7,150 nucleotides of DNA from Deltaproteobacteria bacterium (lineage in GTDB: Bacteria > Desulfobacterota > GWC2-55-46). Position 1 is the stretch's first letter; each line of letters starts with the position of its first letter. Shown here in pieces: positions 1-5,130 of the stretch. Both the position numbers and the translations under genes were made by a program. The stretch covers positions 1-7,150 of the forward strand of contig JAUSLB010000240.1 in assembly GCA_030646655.1 (NCBI GenBank), read 5' to 3'. The notes under the pieces were generated by a model that saw only the letters and a list, made by a program, of their open reading frames with translations, did no database searches and was not told the DNA's origin.

Positions 1-17
1 GAATCAGGAGGTTCTGT

Positions 18-187
18 AAATTACCTATAGGGGTGATTTTAACGGGTTGCGGAAAGACGCAACCTGTTTGGCAATCCATGGACGGATTGTCAAATTACGA
101 GACTGAAAAGTCGAGCAATTTGCGAGGCTTGGCCGAATTCACTTCGGCCAAATTGTAGCGGAAAAAGGCCATGACGGACTTTTTCCG
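18..187 (+). ncRNA. Candidate structured RNA: tandem stem-loops
   Basis: Seen directly: successive stem-loops at 18-25/32-39 (8 bp, one G-U), 43-51/58-66 (9 bp, one G-U), 67-77/84-94 (11 bp, one G-U), 101-104/109-112 (GACT-GAAA-AGTC, flanked by possible tandem G-A pairs and closed by C98-G115), 129-137/143-151 (9 bp perfect, loop TTCAC, extendable by CAAT/ATTG) and 159-167/179-187 (9 bp perfect). Each G-U on the plus strand would be a C-A mismatch on the minus strand, and the GNRA loop exists only on the plus strand, so a plus-strand RNA is favoured. I recognise no known riboswitch, RNase P, tmRNA, SRP or 6S signature. The 5' end may lie outside the window. It could instead be a cluster of intergenic palindromic repeats. 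Confidence 0.33.
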
Positions 188-197
188 TATCCTGTTA

Positions 198-223
198 GGA
201 GGGTTTCGGGGTGAAAACCATCC
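198..223 (+). other. Additional imperfect hairpin next to the RNA candidate
   Basis: GGTTT at 202-206 pairs with AAACC at 215-219, extended past one G-A mismatch by GGA (198-200) with TCC (221-223). It shares bases 220-223 with the C-run/G-run stem at 220-247, so the two folds exclude each other. Function unknown; it may belong to the same structured RNA or to the terminator region of the two-component operon. Confidence 0.25.
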
Positions 224-247
224 CCCCAAAGGGTGATAAGGGGGGAT
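220..247 (-). terminator. Probable terminator of the two-component operon
   Basis: ATCCCCCC (220-227) pairs perfectly with GGGGGGAT (240-247) around a 12-nt loop. Read on the minus strand the stem is followed by GGTTTTC, a short and imperfect U tract. It lies 17-44 bases past the response-regulator stop codon, where a terminator is expected. C-run/G-run palindromes of this kind are also common as dispersed intergenic repeats, so termination is likely but not certain. Confidence 0.45.
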
Positions 248-263
248 TTTGGGGGAATGCCGG

Positions 264-905
264 TTATTCTTCCTCTTTCAAGAAGCGGGCGACCGCCTCA
301 AGCCTGCTCCTTACGCCGAGTTTGCGGTAGATGTTCTGGAGGTGGGTCTTGACGGTATCGGTCGAGATGTGGGTTATGGCAGAGATATCTTTATTGCTTT
401 TGCCTTTCAGGAGGAGCTTGAAGACCTCGGCCTCACGCTCTGTCATGGACGCGTCCTTAAACTCCTTTTCGAACTCTTCCTCCGTCCTGATGCGGGAGGC
501 AGCCGGGATGGAGGCGAGGAACGGGGAGGCGATTTTTTTGCCCGCGTACGCGCTCCTTATTATCTTTACGAACTCCCTGTGGTCAGCGTCTTTCAGGATA
601 TAGCCCACCGCCCCTGCCTCTATGGCCGATATGACCCTTTCATTTTCGTTATGCACGGAGAGCATCAGTACCTTAATGAGCGGGTTTCTTTCGAGTATCA
701 TCCGGACGGCGCGGATGCCGTCTAGCTTGGGCATCTCCACATCCATTAAGATGATGTCCGGAGAGGTCTCCTGAGCCGCTGTAAAGGCGTCCTGCCCGTC
801 AGAGGCCTCTGCCACGACGGCCATGTCCTCTTCCTGCTCAAGGAGGCTCCTTAAGCCCTGCCTGAAGAGCCGCTGGTCGTCAGCTATCAATACCTTTATC
901 TTCAT
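264..905 (-). CDS. NarL/FixJ-family response regulator (REC-GerE)
   Basis: A 213-residue cytoplasmic DNA-binding response regulator, the output half of a two-component system with the kinase just upstream. The receiver domain spans about residues 3-120, with the acidic pair D9/D10, phosphoacceptor D55 (in LMDVEMP), S83 and K105. A linker of about 30 residues leads to a LuxR/GerE helix-turn-helix at about 153-208 (MTEREAEV, then STDTVKTHLQNIYRKLGV). Length is typical of the family. Its ATG overlaps the kinase stop as ATGA, and GGAGGT sits 5 nt before the ATG inside the last kinase codons, which fixes the start and implies translational coupling. Phosphorylation by the kinase should promote dimerisation and promoter binding; target genes cannot be told from this window. 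All receiver catalytic residues are present, so it is probably functional. Confidence 0.95.
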   Translation of the reverse strand: MKIKVLIADDQRLFRQGLRSLLEQEEDMAVVAEASDGQDAFTAAQETSPDIILMDVEMPKLDGIRAVRMILERNPLIKVLMLSVHNENERVISAIEAGAVGYILKDADHREFVKIIRSAYAGKKIASPFLASIPAASRIRTEEEFEKEFKDASMTEREAEVFKLLLKGKSNKDISAITHISTDTVKTHLQNIYRKLGVRSRLEAVARFLKEEE

Positions 906-3895
906 CCGCTACCTCCGAGCGGCACCTTAAAATAGAACGCCGCGCCGCCTTTTTCCCTGTTCTCCGCCCAGATCTCCCCGTTGTGCGCCGCTATCACGAC
1001 CTTGCAGAAATACAGGCCGAGGCCTGTCCCTGTCTTGGTGTCTTTCCTTTCGACCTTATAGAGCGGCTCGAATATGGAAGTGAGCGTGGCCGGGTCTATG
1101 CCTATGCCCGAGTCCTCTATCTTAAACAGGAGGTAATCGGCGTTGTCCTCCTTTATCTGCTCGAAATCGATCTCGACCCTGCTCCCTGTTTCAGAGAACT
1201 TTATCGCGTTATCGAGGAGGTTTATAAATACCCTCTCAAGACGCCTCTTATCCCCGTTTATGAATATCGACTCGCGCTTCCTGCAAAGCGCTACCTCGAC
1301 CCTCTTCTCCTCAGCCTCTATCTGTAGTAGATTTATAGCTTCCTCGACAGCCTCTATGAAGCGGAAGGACGAGATTATAAGCGGGAGCTCCTCGTAGCTA
1401 TTTCTGTAAACATCAAGGACATCGTTCACCATCCCCAAGAGGAGCTCGCTCGAGGAGATTATGTCGGTCAATACCCGCGCCTGAGGGGCTGGCACGGCCA
1501 TTGTCGTCTGCAGGCTTTTAAGGCGCTGGCGTATGCCTATGATGGGGTTTCTCAGGTCATGGGCGAGGGTAGAAGAGAAGTGGCTTAATGCGTTTAGCCT
1601 CTCGGCCCGGAGGAGCTGCTGCTCGAGCCGCTTTCTGCGCGTCACGTCCCTCAGGTGGACGACTACGAATACGATCCTGTCGCCTTTTTTAATGCCGGTC
1701 AGGTCCATCTCCATCGAAAGGGCCCCGCCATCGCTCTTTAAGACCTCCACCTCGGCCGTAGGGGGCCGCTCGCCCTCAAGGACGCGGGAAAAGAGGGCTT
1801 TGAAGGCGTCCCTGTGCTTATCGGACAGTATATCCATAAACTTTGTCCCGGAGACGCTCATCCCCGAGTGCCCTACGACCTCTTCCTCGCGCTTATTTAC
1901 GGCGGTTATCACGCCTTCGAGGTCGGCCATCAGCATGGAATCCTCAGCGTAGTCGAAGAGCGTATTATAAAGCTCAAGCTCCTTTAGCGTGCTCTCAAGC
2001 CTCTTTTTCTCCGTTATGTCCTTGAATATCTCAAGGTGCGACACGGTGCCGTCGATGTTCCTGATGGTCGAGTGGAGCACAAGGAGCGTGTGTCCCTGAC
2101 GGGTCGTAATCTCGGGGACAGAGTCCTCCTCGACCCCTCTGATGAGGGGGCAGCCGTCGCACGGCGTTCTTCTTGAGGTATAGACCTCGTAGCACTTATG
2201 GCCTATTGCGGCGCCGCCGAATACCTCGTGGAATTTTTTGTTCATGAACTGGATATTGAAGTCCTTGTCTACAAGAGCGAGCCCGTCGCCCATGCTCTCT
2301 ACGATTGTAGAGAGCTTATTCCTTTCTAAGAGCACCTCTTTCTGGAGGAGCTTCTTGCCGGTAATATTCCTCAGGTGCGCCTGAACGAAGCTGACACGCT
2401 CCTTTTTTACTATCCCGGTCAGGTCTATCTCCATTGTGAGCGCCCCGCCGGCGTTGCTTACCACCTCTACCTCGGCCGTCGGCGGCTTTTCCCCGCCGAG
2501 CGTCTTTAAAAATGAATCCTCGAACCCGTCCCTGAACTTCTCAGGAAGTATCACTGAGAAGTTCCTTCCCAGAATATCGTATGCAGAATATCCTAAGACC
2601 TCTTCCTCCCTTTTATTTACCGCTATTACCTTGCCCTCCAGATCGAGCATGAGCATTGAGTCCTCGGCGTAATCAAAGAGGGTCTTATACTGCTCCTCTG
2701 ATTCCTTTAAGCGCGTTAAGAACTCTTCCCTCTCGTGCGTGCTCTTCTCAAGGCTGTATGCCATCTGGTTGAAGGCGTCCGTCAACAGCTCTATCTCGTC
2801 CCTTGAGCCGCGCCTCATAGCCGCGCCTTCTGTCTTGCCTTCGCCTGTAATGGCGGGGGGCCTGTTGTAGACCTTTATCCTTTCATCGAGGTTACCCTCG
2901 GCTATGTGCCTTGCGGCCTCAGTCACTTCGAGTATCGACCTTGTCATCCTGCGCGAGATGATGAAGGTAAATACTATTACGGTTATGACCCCGATGGAGA
3001 TCAGCGGGAACGTTAAGAGGGCCAGCTTGTCCAGAGGCGCGAAGACCTCGCCCCTCTGGAAGGAGGGGATCACCGCCCATCCCGGCTCCTCAAGATACAT
3101 CGACACCCCGATCCTTTTTTCCCCGAAGATGCCGATGAACTCCTTTGTGACAGGGCTTTCGCCGGATAATGCGGCCTTAAGTATCTCAGTATCTATCCGC
3201 CTTCCGATGAGGGCAGGGTCGCTCGATGAGATTATTACTTTATCCCTGTTGACGATTAAAATTCTGCCCCTTTGTCCGTCATTGTTTATCTTTTTAGTCC
3301 CCTGTATCTTTTTAAACTCAGCGGAAAGGATACTGTCTATGGCGGAAGCCCTGAAAAGCACGGTTACAGAGCCTATCGCCGTGCCTGTGGGGCTGTCCAC
3401 AACAGGCGCGAAAGCAGGGAAGTACCGCTCTTCGGCGTTGCTTTCGATCGTGCCGACAGCGGCCTTGTTAAGCCCGCTCCTTAAAAGGGACGCTTCGCTT
3501 CCGTTGAGTCCCTTTGTATCGGTTGAAGCAAATAGCCTGCCGTTTCTATCGAACACGAGGACGCTCAGGATATCGGGGCTCTGGGACCTGATCTCAGTCA
3601 GCCTTTTATCGAGCCTTGCCTTCAGGCTTGCCCCGGCCTTTCCGTTATTTGTCTTTTTAAGTGCCTCGAGTATGAGGCTGTCGGAGGAGACCGCCTTTGC
3701 GCGGGCCTTGCTCTCGGAAAGGAATGACAGGAGCTGGCCGTTGATGCTGGCGGCCGAGACATTGAGGATTGTGTATATCTGCTCTTTTATTATCTGCTTG
3801 GCGTTGGAGTAGACTATGAAGCTCACGAGCCCCAGAGGGACGATAACGAGGGCTATTATGCCGAAGAGGAGCTTCTTGCCGAGATGGCTGGTCAT
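902..3895 (-). CDS. Membrane sensor histidine kinase, Cache-HAMP-PAS-PAS-PAS-HisKA-HATPase
   Basis: A 997-aa inner-membrane kinase that would autophosphorylate on His and pass phosphate to the adjacent regulator. Order: TM1 about 8-30; extracytoplasmic double-Cache-like sensor about 31-288; TM2 about 291-314; HAMP about 315-385 with a 20-residue insertion around 345-364; PAS1 about 400-515; PAS2 about 524-632 with C568, C579 and C582; PAS3 about 640-755; dimerisation/phosphotransfer helix with H779 in LAHDLRNPI; ATPase domain about 840-995 with N box (N892, N896), G1 DSGIGID (928-934) and G2 GTGLGLY (956-962). All catalytic motifs are intact. PAS1 and PAS3 are about 60 percent identical without gaps, an internal duplication. 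The ATG has no clear Shine-Dalgarno; an in-frame TAA 15 nt upstream leaves it as the first ATG, and the Lys-Lys plus hydrophobic N-terminus supports it. Ligands unknown; Cache domains usually bind small organic molecules. Confidence 0.93.
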   Translation of the reverse strand: MTSHLGKKLLFGIIALVIVPLGLVSFIVYSNAKQIIKEQIYTILNVSAASINGQLLSFLSESKARAKAVSSDSLILEALKKTNNGKAGASLKARLDKRLTEIRSQSPDILSVLVFDRNGRLFASTDTKGLNGSEASLLRSGLNKAAVGTIESNAEERYFPAFAPVVDSPTGTAIGSVTVLFRASAIDSILSAEFKKIQGTKKINNDGQRGRILIVNRDKVIISSSDPALIGRRIDTEILKAALSGESPVTKEFIGIFGEKRIGVSMYLEEPGWAVIPSFQRGEVFAPLDKLALLTFPLISIGVITVIVFTFIISRRMTRSILEVTEAARHIAEGNLDERIKVYNRPPAITGEGKTEGAAMRRGSRDEIELLTDAFNQMAYSLEKSTHEREEFLTRLKESEEQYKTLFDYAEDSMLMLDLEGKVIAVNKREEEVLGYSAYDILGRNFSVILPEKFRDGFEDSFLKTLGGEKPPTAEVEVVSNAGGALTMEIDLTGIVKKERVSFVQAHLRNITGKKLLQKEVLLERNKLSTIVESMGDGLALVDKDFNIQFMNKKFHEVFGGAAIGHKCYEVYTSRRTPCDGCPLIRGVEEDSVPEITTRQGHTLLVLHSTIRNIDGTVSHLEIFKDITEKKRLESTLKELELYNTLFDYAEDSMLMADLEGVITAVNKREEEVVGHSGMSVSGTKFMDILSDKHRDAFKALFSRVLEGERPPTAEVEVLKSDGGALSMEMDLTGIKKGDRIVFVVVHLRDVTRRKRLEQQLLRAERLNALSHFSSTLAHDLRNPIIGIRQRLKSLQTTMAVPAPQARVLTDIISSSELLLGMVNDVLDVYRNSYEELPLIISSFRFIEAVEEAINLLQIEAEEKRVEVALCRKRESIFINGDKRRLERVFINLLDNAIKFSETGSRVEIDFEQIKEDNADYLLFKIEDSGIGIDPATLTSIFEPLYKVERKDTKTGTGLGLYFCKVVIAAHNGEIWAENREKGGAAFYFKVPLGGSG
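911..916 (-). promoter_or_regulatory. Shine-Dalgarno for the response regulator, inside kinase codons
   Basis: Minus-strand GGAGGT with 5 nt before the ATG at 903-905. It lies within the final Gly-Gly codons of the kinase gene, so the regulator is translated from an internal ribosome site coupled to the end of kinase translation. Confidence 0.8.
1631..1960 (-). repeat. Intragenic duplication copy 2: PAS3 of the kinase
   Basis: Encodes residues 646-755. It aligns without gaps to residues 406-515, offset exactly 240 residues (720 bp), with about 66 of 110 positions identical by hand count. The longest shared blocks are LFDYAEDSMLM/DLE, AVNKREEEV, PPTAEVEV and DLTGI. Confidence 0.9.
2351..2680 (-). 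repeat. Intragenic duplication copy 1: PAS1 of the kinase
   Basis: Encodes residues 406-515, the partner of the copy at 1631-1960. The best conserved parts are the N-terminal strand/helix and the C-terminal sheet. The middle (about 436-468) has diverged most, which in PAS folds is the helical side of the pocket. Confidence 0.9.
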
Positions 3896-3931
3896 GGACA
3901 GACCATTTTAAGGGTGAATGGCGACCAAAAT

Positions 3932-3952
3932 CCCGCGACGAAAGAACGCGGG
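3932..3952 (-). promoter_or_regulatory. Hairpin in the kinase mRNA leader
   Basis: CCCGCG (3932-3937) and CGCGGG (3947-3952) form a 6-bp GC stem with a 9-nt loop. On the minus strand it is followed by ATTTTGG, about 40 nt before the kinase ATG. It could be a weak attenuator or a stabilising 5' structure; the U tract is too short to call a terminator. Confidence 0.35.
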
Positions 3953-3977
3953 TGCTTTAGCCTAAGGGGTTTCAGTT

Positions 3978-4006
3978 ATTCTATTAAAAATTCAATTTTT
4001 AAGCAA
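3978..4006 (-). promoter_or_regulatory. Predicted sigma-70-type promoter of the kinase/regulator operon
   Basis: Minus strand: TTGCTT (4006-4001), 17-nt spacer, TAGAAT (3983-3978). The start would be near 3971, giving a leader of about 75 nt. The spacer is AT-only apart from one base and holds a perfect 9+1+9 palindrome (3984-4002), a possible operator. Spacing and position are good; the -35 is moderate. Confidence 0.5.
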
Positions 4007-4081
4007 TAAATTAGGCAGGGGGGGAAGAAAAGTCTAAAATAAGGTGTTTGGCCGATATAAATTACCAAGCCGAATAAAACA

Positions 4082-4158
4082 TGGCGCGCCTGGCTGGGCT
4101 CGAACCAGCGACCTACTGCTTAGAAGGCAGTTGCTCTATCCTACTGAGCTACAGGCGC
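4082..4158 (-). tRNA. tRNA-Arg (anticodon TCT)
   Basis: A complete 77-nt tRNA including encoded CCA (4082-4084). Acceptor stem GCGCCTG pairs with CAGGCGC (plus strand 4086-4092); G discriminator. The anticodon loop CTTCTAA, between ACTGC and GCAGT, gives TCT, reading AGA (and AGG by wobble), codons used heavily in this window. The T arm carries GGTTCGAGCC. It lies on the same strand as tRNA-Pro, 279 bp downstream of it, and about 76 bp upstream of the kinase promoter. No separate promoter was recognised, so co-transcription with tRNA-Pro is possible. Confidence 0.97.
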
Positions 4159-4180
4159 AATGATAGGTGGTATTAAGATT

Positions 4181-4204
4181 AAATGGTCGGGGCGAGAGGA
4201 TTCG
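4181..4204 (-). repeat. Duplicated 3' end of tRNA-Pro (24-bp exact direct repeat)
   Basis: Exact copy, in the same orientation, of 4435-4458, offset 254 bp. It comprises the last 21 nt of tRNA-Pro (from the T-loop CGAATCC through CCA) plus three following T residues. Identity stops abruptly at both sides. Tail copies of this kind are the classic trace of site-specific integration at a tRNA, or of a tRNA-tail repeat. Confidence 0.92.
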
Positions 4205-4389
4205 GCTTCCATTCGTCGCCTTCCTGCCTCCTCATTCCAGCCGCGCGCCCTCGCTTCCTGCCGCGTCCTTGCGGCATCATCCTCGCGTTGCTCGGCGCTC
4301 GGCGTCTTTCGTATGGGTATGCCAGCCGCAAACACGACGCTTTAGCGGCGGGTCGAGGCTGGCAAATAAAAATGACTTTCCGAACCATC

Positions 4390-4419
4390 AAATTCTCCGT
4401 CATTTATGGCGGAGAATTT
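4390..4419 (-). terminator. Strong palindrome 18 bp past tRNA-Pro; possible tRNA terminator
   Basis: AAATTCTCCG (4390-4399) pairs perfectly with CGGAGAATTT (4410-4419); inner CAT/ATG allows near-complete pairing across 30 bp. On the minus strand it lies just after the tRNA-Pro 3' end, but only ATTTG follows it. On the plus strand it is followed by TTTTC. It could terminate, protect a 3' end, or be an element boundary. Confidence 0.4.
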
Positions 4420-4434
4420 TCATCCTTTCAGTAA

Positions 4435-4514
<80 letters not shown>

Positions 4515-4528
4515 GAATAGAATATAAT

Positions 4529-4557
4529 TTTTTAGCATACAGTCCCGTATTTTGCAA
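4529..4557 (-). promoter_or_regulatory. Predicted promoter of tRNA-Pro
   Basis: Minus strand TTGCAA (4557-4552), 17-nt spacer, TAAAAA (4534-4529), about 15 bp before the mature tRNA 5' end. A 6-bp AT-rich palindrome (AACTTA/TAAGTT, 4556-4572) overlaps the upstream edge. The -10 matches consensus at only four of six positions; TATATT closer to the gene is an alternative. Confidence 0.4.
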
Positions 4558-4636
4558 CTTATTTCGTAAGTTCTTTGATCCCCTGAATCCCGCCTTTCTC
4601 TTGGTAAATAACGCAAATTTTATCCTTCTATCCCTG

Positions 4637-4668
4637 AAAAAACGGCCCGGAGGGCGAAAAACAGGGCC
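4637..4668 (-). terminator. Intrinsic terminator, minus strand
   Basis: On the minus strand a GC stem is followed by G and six T (4642-4637). Two pairings are possible: GGCCC (4668-4664) with GGGCC (4648-4644), or a tight GCCC-TCC-GGGC (4655-4645). It would end a transcript coming from the right, yet no minus-strand gene is recognised between here and mdh. It may serve the putative transcript from the promoter at 4903-4911, and it insulates the tRNA-Pro promoter. Confidence 0.5.
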
Positions 4669-4691
4669 AAAACCTTCATCCCAGAATTCCC

Positions 4692-4726
4692 TTGACAGCA
4701 GGGGTCTTTTTGTATACTGTATACAA
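4692..4726 (+). promoter_or_regulatory. Promoter overlapped by a 17-bp palindromic operator
   Basis: Consensus TTGACA (4692-4697), then TATACT (4713-4718) preceded by TG at a 1-nt offset, with a short 15-nt spacer. The perfect palindrome TTGTATACTGTATACAA (4710-4726) covers the -10 and start region, an ideal place for repression. GTATAC-centred palindromes are typical of GntR-family operators, though other HTH repressors use similar sites. No such regulator gene is in the window. Confidence 0.5.
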
Positions 4727-4735
4727 TAACAGGCC

Positions 4736-4891
4736 ATGCTTCGGCGCTTGCCCATACCCCATATCGGGCCATCGAGAGCGCGCGGTATTTACAGGAGAGG
4801 GATTCTAAGAGCCAAATCCTTAGAATTATTTGTCTTTTTATTACTTTTCCCCGCTGCCTCCCTGCTTGCCATAAAGAAAAAACCCGCATAA
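4736..4891 (+). CDS. Possible 51-aa single-pass membrane peptide
   Basis: ATG at 4736 to TAA at 4889-4891. The product has an Arg-rich N-terminus (residues 1-27), one hydrophobic segment (about 29-46, LELFVFLLLFPAASLLAI) and a KKK tail, the layout of a small inner-membrane protein. It begins about 10 nt after the operator-covered promoter at 4692-4726. Against it: no good Shine-Dalgarno (only AGG at 4731-4733), and a terminator-like hairpin (4801-4827) lies inside the frame. I recognise no family. It may be chance, with a small RNA being the real product. Confidence 0.2.
   Translation: MLRRLPIPHIGPSRARGIYRRGILRAKSLELFVFLLLFPAASLLAIKKKPA
4801..4840 (+). terminator. Intrinsic terminator, plus strand
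   Basis: GATTCTAAG (4801-4809) pairs with CTTAGAATT (4819-4827; one G-U) with a 9-nt loop, followed by the U-rich ATTTGTCTTTTT. With the promoter at 4692-4718 it would define a transcript of roughly 110 nt. The stem is AT-rich and moderate. Confidence 0.42.
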
Positions 4892-4902
4892 GCCTGTTTG
4901 TA

Positions 4903-4911
4903 ATTATAGCA
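4903..4911 (-). promoter_or_regulatory. Possible extended -10 promoter, minus strand
   Basis: Minus-strand TGC-TATAAT (4911-4903) is a perfect extended -10. No good -35 is visible 16-18 nt upstream. A transcript from it would run left across the plus-strand promoter/terminator pair to the terminator at 4637-4668, about 260 nt, with an 89-codon frame (4620-4889) that I cannot support as a gene. Confidence 0.3.
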
Positions 4912-4993
4912 GTCGAGCGTCTTTTTAAAGCACCCGGTCCTTTTTGAGTTGTCCTCAGCTTAAATTTTACAGGCGCTTCTCACAGGACTGTTA

Positions 4994-5022
4994 TTGATTC
5001 ACCCCGAAAAAAGAGATATAAA
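4994..5022 (+). promoter_or_regulatory. Predicted sigma-70-type promoter of the mdh-fumarase operon
   Basis: TTGATT (4994-4999), 17-nt spacer, TATAAA (5017-5022): good matches at ideal spacing. Transcription would start near 5029 and leave a leader of about 120 nt before the mdh ATG. Confidence 0.55.
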
Positions 5023-5050
5023 CATAAGCTAAAAGACTGTCCCTAAAAAC

Positions 5051-5130
5051 GCTTGAGCAAGCATTAGTCGGCGAGCTGATAGGAATTAACGTTCCTTGCA
5101 TTTCGAAGATGAGCTTCGATCTTCCGGCTC
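5051..5130 (+). promoter_or_regulatory. Foldable mdh 5' leader with competing hairpins
   Basis: Stems seen: GCTT/AAGC (5051-5062, loop GAGC), ATTAGT/GCTGAT (5063-5068 and 5075-5080, two G-U), AGGAA/TTCCT (5081-5085 and 5092-5096), and TCGAAG/CTTCGA (5103-5108 and 5114-5119). The last excludes GAAGAT/ATCTTC (5105-5110 and 5119-5124). No U tract follows, and the Shine-Dalgarno at 5142-5148 is outside the stems. No known riboswitch class recognised; regulatory role is inference. Confidence 0.3.

Larger units (their letters stand above)
4181..4434 (-). mobile_element. 254-bp tRNA-Pro-tail unit: integration scar or rtT-like repeat
   Basis: The segment from the 3' flank of tRNA-Pro to the tail duplicate. 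It contains a near-perfect palindrome (4390-4419), an inverted repeat GCCAGCC/GGCTGGC (4321-4327 and 4357-4363), a hairpin TGCCGC/GCGGCA (4259-4264 and 4271-4276) and a tandem 7-mer GCTCGGC twice (4290-4303). The inner 4205-4363 stretch is clearly richer in GC than the AT-rich flanks. Minus-strand frames are open and very arginine-rich (about 13 Arg in a 74-codon frame, 4179-4403), but no start has a ribosome site. No integrase remains. The known parallel is the E. coli tyrT locus, where repeats holding the tRNA 3' end follow the gene and specify rtT RNA and a protamine-like peptide; the analogy is inference. Confidence 0.5.

Noticed and set aside
1..155. Plus-strand frame from base 3 open to TAG at about 156, possibly the end of an upstream gene
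   Set aside because: No recognisable C-terminus, and the stretch is packed with stem-loops better explained as RNA or repeats.
18..187. Known riboswitch or ribozyme (c-di-GMP, cobalamin, hammerhead, group II domain V, retron msr)
   Set aside because: The defining conserved cores of these families are absent; the GAAA loop alone is not enough.
249..725. 158-codon plus-strand frame opposite the response regulator
   Set aside because: Antisense shadow of a gene with an intact receiver domain; no family resemblance.
1631..2680. Tandem DNA repeat or assembly duplication in the kinase
   Set aside because: The two copies differ at about 40 percent of residues and are separated by a distinct PAS, so this is an old domain duplication.
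2904..3812. 302-codon plus-strand frame opposite the kinase sensor region
   Set aside because: Antisense shadow: the kinase on the minus strand has clear domains here, and this frame has no recognisable motif or ribosome site.
4141..4335. 64-codon minus-strand frame across the tRNA-tail unit into tRNA-Arg
   Set aside because: It reads into the tRNA-Arg gene and has no ribosome site; its coding potential is treated only as part of the unit.
4620..4889. 89-codon minus-strand frame behind the extended -10
   Set aside because: Weak start context, it crosses a terminator, and the product shows no domain; kept only as possible non-coding transcription.
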